A stretch of 64,000 nucleotides of DNA from Aquimarina atlantica (GTDB taxonomy: Bacteria; Bacteroidota; Bacteroidia; Flavobacteriales; Flavobacteriaceae): assembly GCF_000626715.1 (NCBI RefSeq), contig NZ_AQRA01000008.1:186001-250000 (forward strand). The letters run 5' to 3'. Below the pieces are notes generated by a model. It saw only the letters and a program-made list of their open reading frames with translations, was not told where the DNA came from and did not search any database. Below, in pieces: positions 43,043-52,449 of this stretch (position 1 is the stretch's first letter; each line of letters opens with the position of its first letter). Both the position numbers and the translations under genes were made by a program.

Positions 43043-43831
43043 ATGAAAACTATTAAATTAGCTATGCTGGTAGTTATTGCTATCGGTATGACAAAATGTT
43101 CCAGTGACGTTGAAAATGATATTCAACAAAACACTACAATTACACAAGAGGATATATCTCCCGAAATTTTATCAAAATTACAGCGTATGGGGTTTGACAC
43201 GGATAAGACGTCCGTTGCATCCGCTAAAGGAGGATATATTGTGGACGGAGATATTTTTATCACTGAAGAAACATTGAAAGAAACTAACTTTCAAAAACAA
43301 GCTTTTTATACCATTGTTGATTGCAACAGGGCAGGTAATATTCGTATTCAGAATGCTTTAGGTAATAATGCCGCAGGAAGAGGGTTTCAAAGAGGTATTG
43401 ACTTATGGAATAGGGTTAATAGAACAACTTTACGTTTGATACCTGTAAATAACAATCCTGATATTTTGGTTCGTTTGTCGAATCCTGGTGAAATAGGAGG
43501 CTGGGGTCTTGGAGAATTTCCTTCTAATGGAGTAGAAGGAGGTTTGATTATATTAAACCTTAATGAACCCAGTATTGATGGAGATCCGGTAACAGCTAGA
43601 GAGTGGGGAAATATATTAGCTCATGAAATTGGGCATAATATTGGGTTTCTTCATGCAGAACAAGGGTTTTTTGGTACACAAATACCAGGAACACCTAATG
43701 TAGATCCTAATTCGATTATGACTTCTGGATCAAACCCAAATGTGGTATTTAATGCTAATGATGTTTCTAATTTTGACAAAAGGGCTATAAGAAGAATGTA
43801 TAGCAATAGAAATAATAGATTGTGTAATTAA
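43043..43831 (+). CDS. Secreted zinc metalloprotease lipoprotein (HEIGH type)
   Basis: 262 residues from ATG 43043; the longer frame adds 16 hydrophobic residues that spoil the signal. Lipobox IGMTKCSSDVEN. A pro-region follows, then the zinc motif AHEIGHNIGFLH (HExxHxxGxxH, the metzincin-like form) near residue 198 and the later NSIMTSGSNPNV, whose methionine may be the Met-turn. It resembles the dual-action HEIGH metallopeptidases. Likely cell-surface. Own terminator follows. Confidence 0.85.
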   Translation: MKTIKLAMLVVIAIGMTKCSSDVENDIQQNTTITQEDISPEILSKLQRMGFDTDKTSVASAKGGYIVDGDIFITEETLKETNFQKQAFYTIVDCNRAGNIRIQNALGNNAAGRGFQRGIDLWNRVNRTTLRLIPVNNNPDILVRLSNPGEIGGWGLGEFPSNGVEGGLIILNLNEPSIDGDPVTAREWGNILAHEIGHNIGFLHAEQGFFGTQIPGTPNVDPNSIMTSGSNPNVVFNANDVSNFDKRAIRRMYSNRNNRLCN

Positions 43832-43853
43832 TCAAATACACCAATAAATTAAG

Positions 43854-43888
43854 AGACTGCCTGAATATTTTTTCAGGCAGTCTTTTTG
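43854..43888 (+). terminator. Metalloprotease terminator
   Basis: AGACTGCCTGAA / TTCAGGCAGTCT perfect 12-bp stem, 6-base loop, TTTTTG tail. Confidence 0.88.
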
Positions 43889-43918
43889 TTTTATTACCAT
43901 ACCTAGAAAAAAGTAATC

Positions 43919-44464
43919 TTAAAGATTAATAACCATTGTGATTTTATCTATATATTTTTCTTCCTCAAGAAAAAAATCCTCAATGCTTCCAGATTCCTTG
44001 AATCCCATTTTTTTATATAAACTAACACCAGCAAAATTGGTAGCATAAACTTCTAACCATAGTACTTTTACTATTTCATTTTGTTTTGACCATTCTAATA
44101 CATTTTGAATCAAAAGAGTACCAATACCCTGATTTTGCCATTGAGTATGAATCCCCATTCCTATCATGGCCGTGTGTTGCATCTTTTTACGCCAACTGCC
44201 TGTAAGGTCTATGTTTCCAATAATAGTACCGTCGCTTTCGGCTACCAATAATAAACTATTGGATTGTTGATGAAGGTTTTGAATAAGCTCTTCTTCTTCT
44301 TTTATTGTATTAGAGTATTCGTAATCAAACAAAGGAATAGTACTAGTGTCTTTAAGATATTCTAGTTTTAATGCTAATAATTGCTTAGCATCTGCCGGGG
44401 CTGCTTCTCTAATTAAAAGAGCTCTCCCTAATTTGGTATGGTATGTTTTTGAGATAAAGTTCAA
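43919..44464 (-). CDS. GNAT-family N-acetyltransferase
   Basis: 181 residues. Single GNAT domain: LLVAESDGTIIGNIDLTG, the acetyl-CoA loop MGIHTQWQNQGIGTLLIQNVLEW (QNQGIG) and LEVYATNFAGVSLYKKMGFKE. Resembles protein- or amino-acid acetyltransferases of the RimI-like broad group; substrate unknown. Located 6 bases downstream of hemJ on the same strand, so probably one transcript. Confidence 0.85.
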   Translation of the reverse strand: MNFISKTYHTKLGRALLIREAAPADAKQLLALKLEYLKDTSTIPLFDYEYSNTIKEEEELIQNLHQQSNSLLLVAESDGTIIGNIDLTGSWRKKMQHTAMIGMGIHTQWQNQGIGTLLIQNVLEWSKQNEIVKVLWLEVYATNFAGVSLYKKMGFKESGSIEDFFLEEEKYIDKITMVINL

Positions 44465-44470
44465 TCGATA

Positions 44471-45022
44471 TTATGCATCAGGATTCTTATCCCGAATTCT
44501 TTTATAAAGTTTAATACCCATCATAAGTATAATTGCAAGCGATAGTATTCCCACAACTCCATATATCCAATTTACTGCATCTCTAACGATAACCAGAAAA
44601 ATGACCGAAAAAAGAATGATCGTTGAACCTTCATTCCACATTCGCATTTGCCCAGATGACCATTTTACAACATCGCACTGTAGTTGTTTATAGATATGAT
44701 GGCACTTGAGGTGATACATAATAAGTAACACTACAAACCCAAGTTTAACATGCATCCAAGGTTGTTGTAGCCAAGCTGGCATTAAAATAAGTAACCAAAT
44801 TGCGAATACAGTGGCTAATATAGCAGAAGGCCAGGTGATAATAAACCAAAGGCGTTTAGCCATTAATTTAAGTTGTTTACCTAATATGTCTCGATCGGGT
44901 AGAGGCTTTTGAGAAGCTTCTATTTGATAGATAAATAACCGGGGAATATAAAATAGCCCGGCAAACCATGTGATCACAAAGATCAGGTGCAAGGATTTTA
45001 TATAATTATAATATTCGAGCAT
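44471..45022 (-). CDS. hemJ: Protoporphyrinogen oxidase HemJ (CopD family)
   Basis: 183 residues. Oxidises protoporphyrinogen IX to protoporphyrin IX, the step before ferrochelatase. Four membrane helices plus the conserved SLHLIFVITWFAGLFYIPRL near the start, WLQQPWMHVKLGFVVLL with the family histidine and lysine, and RMWNEGSTI, all HemJ marks. The presence of hemH, hemA-E and hemF elsewhere in the window supports HemJ over a copper-resistance CopD role. Downstream of a large BNR gene with 50 bases between. Confidence 0.85.
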   Translation of the reverse strand: MLEYYNYIKSLHLIFVITWFAGLFYIPRLFIYQIEASQKPLPDRDILGKQLKLMAKRLWFIITWPSAILATVFAIWLLILMPAWLQQPWMHVKLGFVVLLIMYHLKCHHIYKQLQCDVVKWSSGQMRMWNEGSTIILFSVIFLVIVRDAVNWIYGVVGILSLAIILMMGIKLYKRIRDKNPDA

Positions 45023-45072
45023 TGGGTTAATTTTAAATTACCTCCTAAACCAGTTCGGGATGACAAAAAGGT

Positions 45073-48000
45073 TTACTTTTCTACAAAAAGATAATTAAGC
45101 TGCAAGGTATTGAACTCTGTATTAAAACGTTTAATTTCTTCGGTAATTAATTTGTCAAAATTAGCTAATTGATCATTGATCTTTTTAGTAAGTTCATTTT
45201 TTACAGCAATATCTTGTTCTGTAGGACCAAAATCTCCCATACCTACCAGAGAATTTAGGTGCCCTAGTTTATTGGTAAGTTTAATAGGAAAGTTTAAAGG
45301 ATCCTGGTTACTTTTGTTTTTGGTTTGGTATAATACTTTTTCGATCTCGCCAAATTGTTTTTGCAAGTCTGAAGCTTTTTTAACCAAGTCTTTAGTCGCC
45401 GAATTGTCTTTATACTGTGTCGAAAATGCTTTGAGCTGAGCATTAATTTTTCTGATTTTCTTTATAGATTTATGCGCCTTGTCTACTGTTTTATTTATAC
45501 TGGTAATAAAATCAAATTGCGATTGCATTTGTTGTGGTGATGCTTCTGTTCTGGGATCGGCCACAATGGTAAAAGGTTGTTTAGAGACTTCTTTTCCATT
45601 TATTGCAAGACTTATATTATAGTTGCCAGGGACAGCTTTTGGACCATTAAGATTTGCCCACCAAAGAATCATACCATCTAATTTTTCTGCTCCATCACCT
45701 CTCATATTCCAGGTAAATAATTGAGCTCCTTTTTCCTCTATTTTTAATTGATCTTTTTTCTTTTTTGCTTTGGTACTAAATGATTTTATAGTATCATTTT
45801 TGGTATTAAAATAGGTTAAAGAAACCGTGTCTTTTGCTGCATCATAATTTTTGAGATAGAAATACGTCATAACACCAGCGGGATGATTAGTTCCTGCTGT
45901 CTTAGAATCTTTAACACTTCCTCCACCCATACGATACGAATTCTTAGGTTTATATAGAATATGATTTTGAGTTTTCATAGTATTGTTTAACTGATGTAAG
46001 ACTGTTAAATCATCAATTATCCAAAGACTTCTTCCTTGCGTAGCAACAATCAAATTATTATCCTTAATGGTTAGATCTGTAATAGGTACAATAGGTAAAT
46101 TTAATTGAAAAGATTCCCAGTTTGCTCCATCATTAAAAGAGATATACATACCTGTTTCTGTACCTGCATATAATAATCCTTTTTGATTGGGATCCTCACG
46201 AAGCACCCGTGTAAAATGTTCGTTTTTGATTCCGTTTGTAATTTTTGTCCATGATTTGCCATAATCGGTAGTCTTATATAGATAAGGAGCAAAATCTCCT
46301 GATTTATATTTCGTACCGGCGATATAACATGTACCTTCTGCAAAAGCACTAGGTTCGATACTATTAATCATCATCCATTCTGGTATGCCTTTGGGTGTTA
46401 CATTGTTCCAGGATTTTCCTCCATCCTGGCTTACATGTACAAGTCCGTCATCACTTCCGACCCAAAGTAAACCTTCTTTGACAGGACTTTCTGCCGCTGC
46501 GAAAATGGTACAATAATATTCTACAGATGTGTTATCTTGTGTAATAGGGCCTCCAGAAGATTTTTGTTTATCAGGGTCATTTCTAGTTAAATCCGGACTA
46601 ATCACCTTCCAACTTTGTCCTTCATTTTCGGTGACATGAACATGATTAGAGAATGTATATAATTTGTTTGGATTATGTTTAGAGAATAGTATTGGGAAAT
46701 TCCATTGAAAACGATATTTCATGTCCTCTGCACCATGCCCCATAGGGTTATCTGGCCATACACTAATAGAGCGTACGGTTTCTGTTTTATGATTTACCCG
46801 GGTAAGAAAGCCATCATAACTTCCTCCGTAAACAATATCATTATCTTTGGGATCGACAGCAATATGAGCAGATTCTCCTCCAGCAGTACTTTCCCAATCA
46901 TTTTCAGAAATACTCCATCCCGTGCTTCTATGATTGATACGTATAGTAGAATTATCTTGCTGTGCTGCATAGATTCTATAAGGAAAACTATTATCTGTAG
47001 TCACTCTGTAAAACTGTGAAGTGGGCTGATTGTGGTACGTACTCCAGGTTTCGCCACCATCGTATGTAACTTGTGCACCACCATCATCGCCAATGACCAT
47101 ACGTTTTGGATTTTCTGGAGCAATCCATAGATCGTGATGATCCCCATGTGGAGCGCGATAACTGCTAAAATTTTTACCCCCGTCTTTACTTTTATGATAA
47201 GATACATTAACGACATAGACAACATCTATATCTTGAGGATCTGCATAAATACGACTATAATACCATGCACGTTGACGCAAGCTTCTGCTGCTGTTTAATT
47301 GGCTCCAGGTGTCTCCTCCATCATCGCTGCGATATACCCCACCTTTTTCTTTGTTTTCTACAATAGCCCACACCCGTTCACTATTTACAGGAGAAACAGT
47401 TACTCCCATTATTCCTAAAGTATCTTTGGCGAATCCTTTGTGTTGCGAAATCTCATTCCATGTTTGTCCACTATCTGTACTTTTCCAAAGAGCAGAACCT
47501 TTTCCTCCAGAACTAAGGCTATAAGGTGTTCTTCTTGCATTCCATGTCGAAGCATACAAAATTCGGGGGTTATTAGGATCTAAAGTTAGATCTACCGCTC
47601 CGGCATCCTGATTTGCAAACAGTACTTTATTCCATGTTGTTCCTCCATCAATACTTTTATATACACCACGATCTTGAGTAGGTTTATATATATTACCCAA
47701 TACTGCAGCATATACAATATCAGGATTAGTAGGGTGAATAGTTATTCTCGGGATATGTCTGCTTTTAGGAAGACCAGCTTGTATCCACGTTTTACCAGCA
47801 TCAACACTTTTCCAGATACCATAACCCGAAGATACATTTCCGCGCAATGTTTTTTCTCCACCACCTACATAGATTACATTAGGATCACTTTTAGATACGG
47901 CAATAGCACCAATTGATCCTCCAAAGAAACCATCAGAGATGTTTTTCCAGGTACGTCCACCGTCTGTAGTTTTCCATATTCCTCCACCAGTGGCCCCAAA

Positions 48001-48186
48001 ATAAAATAAATTAGGCTTTCCTGGAACTCCGGTTACGGCAGCACTTCGCCCGCCTCGAAATGGTCCGATAAGTCTATATTCTAGAGCATCATAGAGTTCC
48101 TGATTATACGTTTGAGAGTTGGATGTGAAAATACTTGAGAAAGCAAAAAAGAGTATGAGAATAACTCTACCGAATTGTGAATACAT
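45073..48186 (-). CDS. Large secreted BNR/sortilin-type beta-propeller protein
   Basis: 1037 residues. Signal peptide (about 1-25) then two beta propellers built from BNR/Asp-box repeats: many copies of DGGxTW such as TTDGGRTWKN, SIDGGTTWNK, STDSGQTWNE and SDDGGDTWSQ over residues 60-700. The last 300 residues have a beta domain (GNYNISLAINGKEV) and a coiled coil. These VPS10/sortilin-like glycosidase-look-alikes bind or cleave glycans or proteins; no catalytic residues are certain. Secreted or in the envelope. Likely own transcript. Confidence 0.85.
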   Translation of the reverse strand: MYSQFGRVILILFFAFSSIFTSNSQTYNQELYDALEYRLIGPFRGGRSAAVTGVPGKPNLFYFGATGGGIWKTTDGGRTWKNISDGFFGGSIGAIAVSKSDPNVIYVGGGEKTLRGNVSSGYGIWKSVDAGKTWIQAGLPKSRHIPRITIHPTNPDIVYAAVLGNIYKPTQDRGVYKSIDGGTTWNKVLFANQDAGAVDLTLDPNNPRILYASTWNARRTPYSLSSGGKGSALWKSTDSGQTWNEISQHKGFAKDTLGIMGVTVSPVNSERVWAIVENKEKGGVYRSDDGGDTWSQLNSSRSLRQRAWYYSRIYADPQDIDVVYVVNVSYHKSKDGGKNFSSYRAPHGDHHDLWIAPENPKRMVIGDDGGAQVTYDGGETWSTYHNQPTSQFYRVTTDNSFPYRIYAAQQDNSTIRINHRSTGWSISENDWESTAGGESAHIAVDPKDNDIVYGGSYDGFLTRVNHKTETVRSISVWPDNPMGHGAEDMKYRFQWNFPILFSKHNPNKLYTFSNHVHVTENEGQSWKVISPDLTRNDPDKQKSSGGPITQDNTSVEYYCTIFAAAESPVKEGLLWVGSDDGLVHVSQDGGKSWNNVTPKGIPEWMMINSIEPSAFAEGTCYIAGTKYKSGDFAPYLYKTTDYGKSWTKITNGIKNEHFTRVLREDPNQKGLLYAGTETGMYISFNDGANWESFQLNLPIVPITDLTIKDNNLIVATQGRSLWIIDDLTVLHQLNNTMKTQNHILYKPKNSYRMGGGSVKDSKTAGTNHPAGVMTYFYLKNYDAAKDTVSLTYFNTKNDTIKSFSTKAKKKKDQLKIEEKGAQLFTWNMRGDGAEKLDGMILWWANLNGPKAVPGNYNISLAINGKEVSKQPFTIVADPRTEASPQQMQSQFDFITSINKTVDKAHKSIKKIRKINAQLKAFSTQYKDNSATKDLVKKASDLQKQFGEIEKVLYQTKNKSNQDPLNFPIKLTNKLGHLNSLVGMGDFGPTEQDIAVKNELTKKINDQLANFDKLITEEIKRFNTEFNTLQLNYLFVEK

Positions 48187-48342
48187 AGTTAGCTGAGATT
48201 TAATTTAAAAGCTTTGCATTTTCAGAGAAATTATAGACAAAATAGATTTGATGGGATACTAAAGTCAGGAATTAAAAATTATTCCAAAAGATTTTCACGT
48301 AATTTTAACCTTAGCTATTAAGATCATTTCTAATTTTGAAGC

Positions 48343-49356
48343 ATGGTTATAGAAGGTTTTATACTTGTCTTGAGTTGTCTGGGAGTTATTCAGGCACTTT
48401 TCTTATGTTTTTATCTGTTTACGCTTAAAAAAGGAAATAGAAAAGCAAATGTATTTTTGGCTTTGGTATTGTTAGGATTAACGATACGGATAGGGAAATC
48501 CGTTTTTCATAATTACATAGATGTTGACCCCAGATTAAGGAATTTGGCTATTTCGACAATATTGGCAGTAGGCCCTTTTCTTTGGTTTTATGGAAAAACT
48601 CTTTTTGAGAAACAACAAACATTTTCGAACCAACATTATATTCATTTAATACCTTTTGGATTATTTGTTTTATGTAGTCCTTTTATTCCTAATAATGGAG
48701 ATATACTATCATATGTTGCATATTCTTTGGTCCTCCTTCATTTTGGAATCTATCTATCTATTTGCTGGAAAACTATTTTAAGAATCACAAACGACGTAAA
48801 TCCTCAACTTTTAAAATGGTATAGAAACATTGTGGTTGGAGTTAGTTTGACCTGGGTACTGTATCTCGGTATTTTTCTGAGGTTGATCCCTTTTTATATT
48901 TTAGGTGCTATTTCTTTTTCATTTTTAATATATATGTTTTCTTATCTGCTTTTAAAAAGACATGTTTTTGCCTTAGAAAAATATAGCAATTCTAAAATTG
49001 ATCGGGAAACTTCTAAAGAATTGCTTCATCGTGTAAAGGAACTATTTGAAAATGAGAAAACTTATTTGGATAGTAGTATTTCGTTAAAAACTATAGCAGA
49101 AAAATTATCGGTTTCTTCTAGAGAACTATCTCAGGTGATCAACGAGAATGAGCAAAAGAATTTCTCTGAGTTTGTAAATCATTTTCGAATAACAAAAGCC
49201 AAAAAATTGCTGGTAGATTCTGAGTATGCATTAGAAAAAATTGCTACTGTAGCTTATGATTGCGGTTTTGGTAATGTTACATCTTTTAATCTTGCTTTTA
49301 AGGCCGAAACTAAGCTTACCCCTTCACAATATAGAACTCAATATAGTGCTGCTTAA
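48343..49356 (+). CDS. Membrane-anchored AraC-family regulator
   Basis: 337 residues. The first 205 hold six to seven hydrophobic helices (about 5-25, 38-52, 65-83, 97-115, 120-140, 158-200), the remainder an AraC-type DNA-binding domain: LKTIAEKLSVSSRELSQVINENE and YALEKIATVAYDCGFGNVTSFNLAFKAETKLTPSQYR. Membrane-bound AraC regulators of this type are frequent in Flavobacteria. Divergent from the BNR gene with 156 bases between, which it may control. Signal unknown. Confidence 0.88.
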   Translation: MVIEGFILVLSCLGVIQALFLCFYLFTLKKGNRKANVFLALVLLGLTIRIGKSVFHNYIDVDPRLRNLAISTILAVGPFLWFYGKTLFEKQQTFSNQHYIHLIPFGLFVLCSPFIPNNGDILSYVAYSLVLLHFGIYLSICWKTILRITNDVNPQLLKWYRNIVVGVSLTWVLYLGIFLRLIPFYILGAISFSFLIYMFSYLLLKRHVFALEKYSNSKIDRETSKELLHRVKELFENEKTYLDSSISLKTIAEKLSVSSRELSQVINENEQKNFSEFVNHFRITKAKKLLVDSEYALEKIATVAYDCGFGNVTSFNLAFKAETKLTPSQYRTQYSAA

Positions 49357-49436
49357 TTGATTTTTCGTTTTAAAGATCGTGTTTTTTAAAGAGTTTTGAT
49401 AAAGTCTTTTGGATTTTGCGTTCAGAAAAATTCAAA

Positions 49437-50606
49437 ATGATATTCATGAATACATCAATATTCGTACTGTTTTTGATGGTGACAGTATGCACTAAAATTG
49501 AAAAACCTTCAGAAGTTTTACAAACAAAAACACGTCCAACAAAAGAAATCGTAATAGATAGCCTTAAGCATCCCTGGAGTATTGCTTTTTTATCAGAAGA
49601 TGAAGTTCTGGTATCTGAAAAAGATGGAGACTTGGTTAAAGTGAACCTTATTTCAAAAGAAAAAAGAATGATTAAAGGGTTTCCACGCGACCTTACTGAT
49701 AGTATTAGAGTCATTACAGGAGGAGATAATTCTGGTATTTTTGAAGTATTACTGGATCCTGATTTCGGCAACAATAAATACGTATATCTATCCTATGCAG
49801 CAAAAAGGAAAGGAGAAGGAAGTACCACAAAAGTAGTGCGTGCAGTACTAAAAAAAGATTCTTTAACTAGTATAAAAACATTGCTCGAAGCCGGACCTTT
49901 TACAAGAGAATATTTTCATTACGGGGGAGGGATGACTTTTGGGCCCGATGGTAAATTATATATCACTATAGGAGAACGATTGTATAAAGAAATTGATGAA
50001 CCCGAAATGCCTATTGCTCAAGATATAACCGATAAACGAGGGAAAATCTATCGAATAAACCCCGATGGAAGTATACCCGATGATAATCCTGATTTTGGTG
50101 CAATTGCGGTTCCTGGAGTTTATGCCATTGGGATTAGAGCTGCACAGGGGATAACAACACATCCAGAAACAGGGGAGATATGGTTTAGTGAGCATGGTAC
50201 CCGACAGGGAGATGAGGTTAATATGCTAAAATCTGGAGCTAATTATGGATGGCCGATTATAACTACAGGAGGTTATAGAAGTAAAGACTATTATCCTCCT
50301 AAAATTGAAGGAGCTGTATTTACAGATCCCATTTGGTATTGGCAGCACACTGTTGCGCCTACTGGACTCCTATTTTATACAGGAGATGAATTTCCCGAAT
50401 GGAAAAATGATTTGCTCGTTCCTGGATTGAGTAGAGGAAGTTTGTGGAGATTTAGAATTGAAAATAAAACCATAAAAAGTGCCGAAGAATTATTTACCGA
50501 CGATAGAATACGATCTAGAAAAATAGCACAAAGCCCAGAAGGAAAACTCTATCTGCTAACCGATGAACCTAATGGGAAAATCTTAAGAATAAAAAATAAT
50601 CAATAA
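49437..50606 (+). CDS. PQQ-dependent sugar (glucose/sorbosone) dehydrogenase family protein
   Basis: About 389 residues from ATG 49437 (a second ATG at 49446 is also possible). N-terminal secretion signal with a possible lipoprotein cysteine (VTVCTKIE). Six-bladed propeller of the GSDH family: LKHPWSIAFLSEDEVLVSEKDG, the conserved HYGGGMTFGPDGKLYITIGE and ...SEHGTRQGDEVNMLKSGANYGWP, followed by HTVAPTGLLFYTGDEFP. Such proteins oxidise aldoses using PQQ; PQQ synthesis genes are not in the window. A small Lumazine-binding-like gene follows 25 bases on. Confidence 0.85.
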   Translation: MIFMNTSIFVLFLMVTVCTKIEKPSEVLQTKTRPTKEIVIDSLKHPWSIAFLSEDEVLVSEKDGDLVKVNLISKEKRMIKGFPRDLTDSIRVITGGDNSGIFEVLLDPDFGNNKYVYLSYAAKRKGEGSTTKVVRAVLKKDSLTSIKTLLEAGPFTREYFHYGGGMTFGPDGKLYITIGERLYKEIDEPEMPIAQDITDKRGKIYRINPDGSIPDDNPDFGAIAVPGVYAIGIRAAQGITTHPETGEIWFSEHGTRQGDEVNMLKSGANYGWPIITTGGYRSKDYYPPKIEGAVFTDPIWYWQHTVAPTGLLFYTGDEFPEWKNDLLVPGLSRGSLWRFRIENKTIKSAEELFTDDRIRSRKIAQSPEGKLYLLTDEPNGKILRIKNNQ

Positions 50607-50631
50607 CCTTAATATAAATAAACAAAAACAC

Positions 50632-51054
50632 ATGAAAACCTATTTTTGGATAACCCTATTTTTAATTAGCTGTAACATCACCATTGCGCAATCAGAAGAT
50701 GATAATATACGCTCTTCGATTAATAAATACCTAGAAGGAACTTCATATAATAAACCCGAAACAATTAAAGAAGCTTTTTATGATGAAGCGAATTTGTTCC
50801 TTACTCACAAGGAGAAAAAACTATGGATTGTACCTATTCAAGAATATGCTTCATGGTTTGAAAAAAGAGAGCAAGGAAAATTTAATGGTAGAACAGGTAA
50901 AATACTATCTGTAGATAGAGAAAATGATATTGCTATGGCAAAAGCAGAAATTTTGATAGAAGGTAAAGATGTACGATATATAGATGTTTTTCTTCTGAAA
51001 AAGATTGACGGAGTATGGAAAATTATTAGCAAAGCGGCTACAACTAAAAAGTAA
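50632..51054 (+). CDS. Lumazine-binding/NTF2-like secreted protein
   Basis: 140 residues with a signal peptide (cleaved near NITIAQS). IRSSINKYLEGTSYNKPETIKEAFYDEA, FNGRTGKILSVDRENDIAMAKAEI and RYIDVFLLKKIDGVWKIISKAA match the Lumazine_bd_2/SnoaL-like family of small cone-shaped proteins in Flavobacteria. No active site is defined. Same strand as the sugar dehydrogenase, 25 bases after it, likely one operon. Confidence 0.78.
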   Translation: MKTYFWITLFLISCNITIAQSEDDNIRSSINKYLEGTSYNKPETIKEAFYDEANLFLTHKEKKLWIVPIQEYASWFEKREQGKFNGRTGKILSVDRENDIAMAKAEILIEGKDVRYIDVFLLKKIDGVWKIISKAATTKK

Positions 51055-51060
51055 AAATAA

Positions 51061-52449
51061 CTAACTACTTTCTGTAATAAGTTTAGTTCTCACTTCCCGG
51101 TTCAGAAAATACCCGGTAACCAGAGTTGCCAGGATATCTGCAATCGGGAAAGAAATCCAAACTCCTAATTCTCCATAAAATTTAGGAAGAATTAAAATAA
51201 GAGGAATAAAAAAGAAACCTTGTCTTGATAAGGTAAGTAATAAAGCAGGAATTGCTTTTCCTACAGCTTGAAAATAGGCAGCTCCAATAAGCTGAAGTGC
51301 AATAATAGGAGTCGCTGCAAATACCCAGCGCATAGGTTCTGCAGTATGAGATAATACATATTGATTTAGAGCTAATTCTTTAGGAGCCAGATTAGGATTG
51401 TTACTCAGAAATAAAGTTGTTATTTCTGCCGGAAAAATCATTAATCCTATAAAAACTAAGGTAGCCAAAATTGCAGCATATTTGATAGCGGTATTAATAG
51501 ATTCTCGAACACGAGGATAACGTTTTGCGCCGTAATTATACCCTGCAATGGGTAAGAATCCTTGTGTAACTCCAAATACAGGGAATAAGGCAAACATTAA
51601 CATCCGACCAATGATAGCATATACTGCTACCAGACCTTCTTGCCCGAGATCGAATAAAATATTATTCATTAATAAATAAGTAATACTTACCACGGCTTGC
51701 CTGGCTAGAGTTACTCCACCAAGTGAAGCAATTTCTGAAACGATCTCTTTCTGCAGGCCAAGATGACGAAAACTAATTTTTAATTCAGAGTTTTTAGAAC
51801 TGAAAAACCAAAATATATATAAAAAACAGGCAAGATACGAGCCTGTTGTTGCCCATGCAGCACCGTGCATTCCCATATCCATTACGTTAATAAAAAGATA
51901 ATCCATAAACAGATTACTGACTGTTGGGATGATCATAGCCGTCATAGCAAATTTGGGCTTTCCTTCTGCTCTGATCACTGTATTACCCATCATGGCAAAA
52001 CCAAGGATGGGTACACCATATAAAATAATAGTGTAGTAAATTTTTGCTGGCTCAAAAATATCTCCTTTGCCACCAAATTTTGGAATAATATCATCGACAA
52101 AGACCAAACCTAAGACCACCAAAGAAACCATAAAAAGCAGAGAAAGAGTAATCTGGTTTCCGAAGGTTTTGAGTGCTTTTTCTTTATTATTAGCACCTAA
52201 TGCTCTAGAAATTATACTAGAACCTCCTACACCTATAGACATTCCTAATGCAGCAATAAAAAAGGATACAGGTAGTACCACATTAATAGCTGCAATAGCA
52301 ATAGAACCGATCCAGTTACCAACAAAGATCGAATCTATTAAGATATTAAGTGACATCACTAATATTCCTATAGATGCCGGGACTGCTTGCTTTATTAGCA
52401 ATTTCCCAACAGGCTCTATCCCGAGAGCTTCAGAAGTTATTTTTGCCAT
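51061..52449 (-). CDS. MATE-family efflux transporter
   Basis: 462 residues, twelve hydrophobic segments in two halves (PVSFFIAALGMSIGVGGSSIISRALGANN in the first half, QGFLPIAGYNYGAKR in the second), the usual MATE layout. Exports drugs or cations in exchange for Na+ or H+. The ATG shares one base with the hemH stop, so the two genes are translated from one transcript (hemH first), a pairing that may be incidental. Confidence 0.92.
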   Translation of the reverse strand: MAKITSEALGIEPVGKLLIKQAVPASIGILVMSLNILIDSIFVGNWIGSIAIAAINVVLPVSFFIAALGMSIGVGGSSIISRALGANNKEKALKTFGNQITLSLLFMVSLVVLGLVFVDDIIPKFGGKGDIFEPAKIYYTIILYGVPILGFAMMGNTVIRAEGKPKFAMTAMIIPTVSNLFMDYLFINVMDMGMHGAAWATTGSYLACFLYIFWFFSSKNSELKISFRHLGLQKEIVSEIASLGGVTLARQAVVSITYLLMNNILFDLGQEGLVAVYAIIGRMLMFALFPVFGVTQGFLPIAGYNYGAKRYPRVRESINTAIKYAAILATLVFIGLMIFPAEITTLFLSNNPNLAPKELALNQYVLSHTAEPMRWVFAATPIIALQLIGAAYFQAVGKAIPALLLTLSRQGFFFIPLILILPKFYGELGVWISFPIADILATLVTGYFLNREVRTKLITESS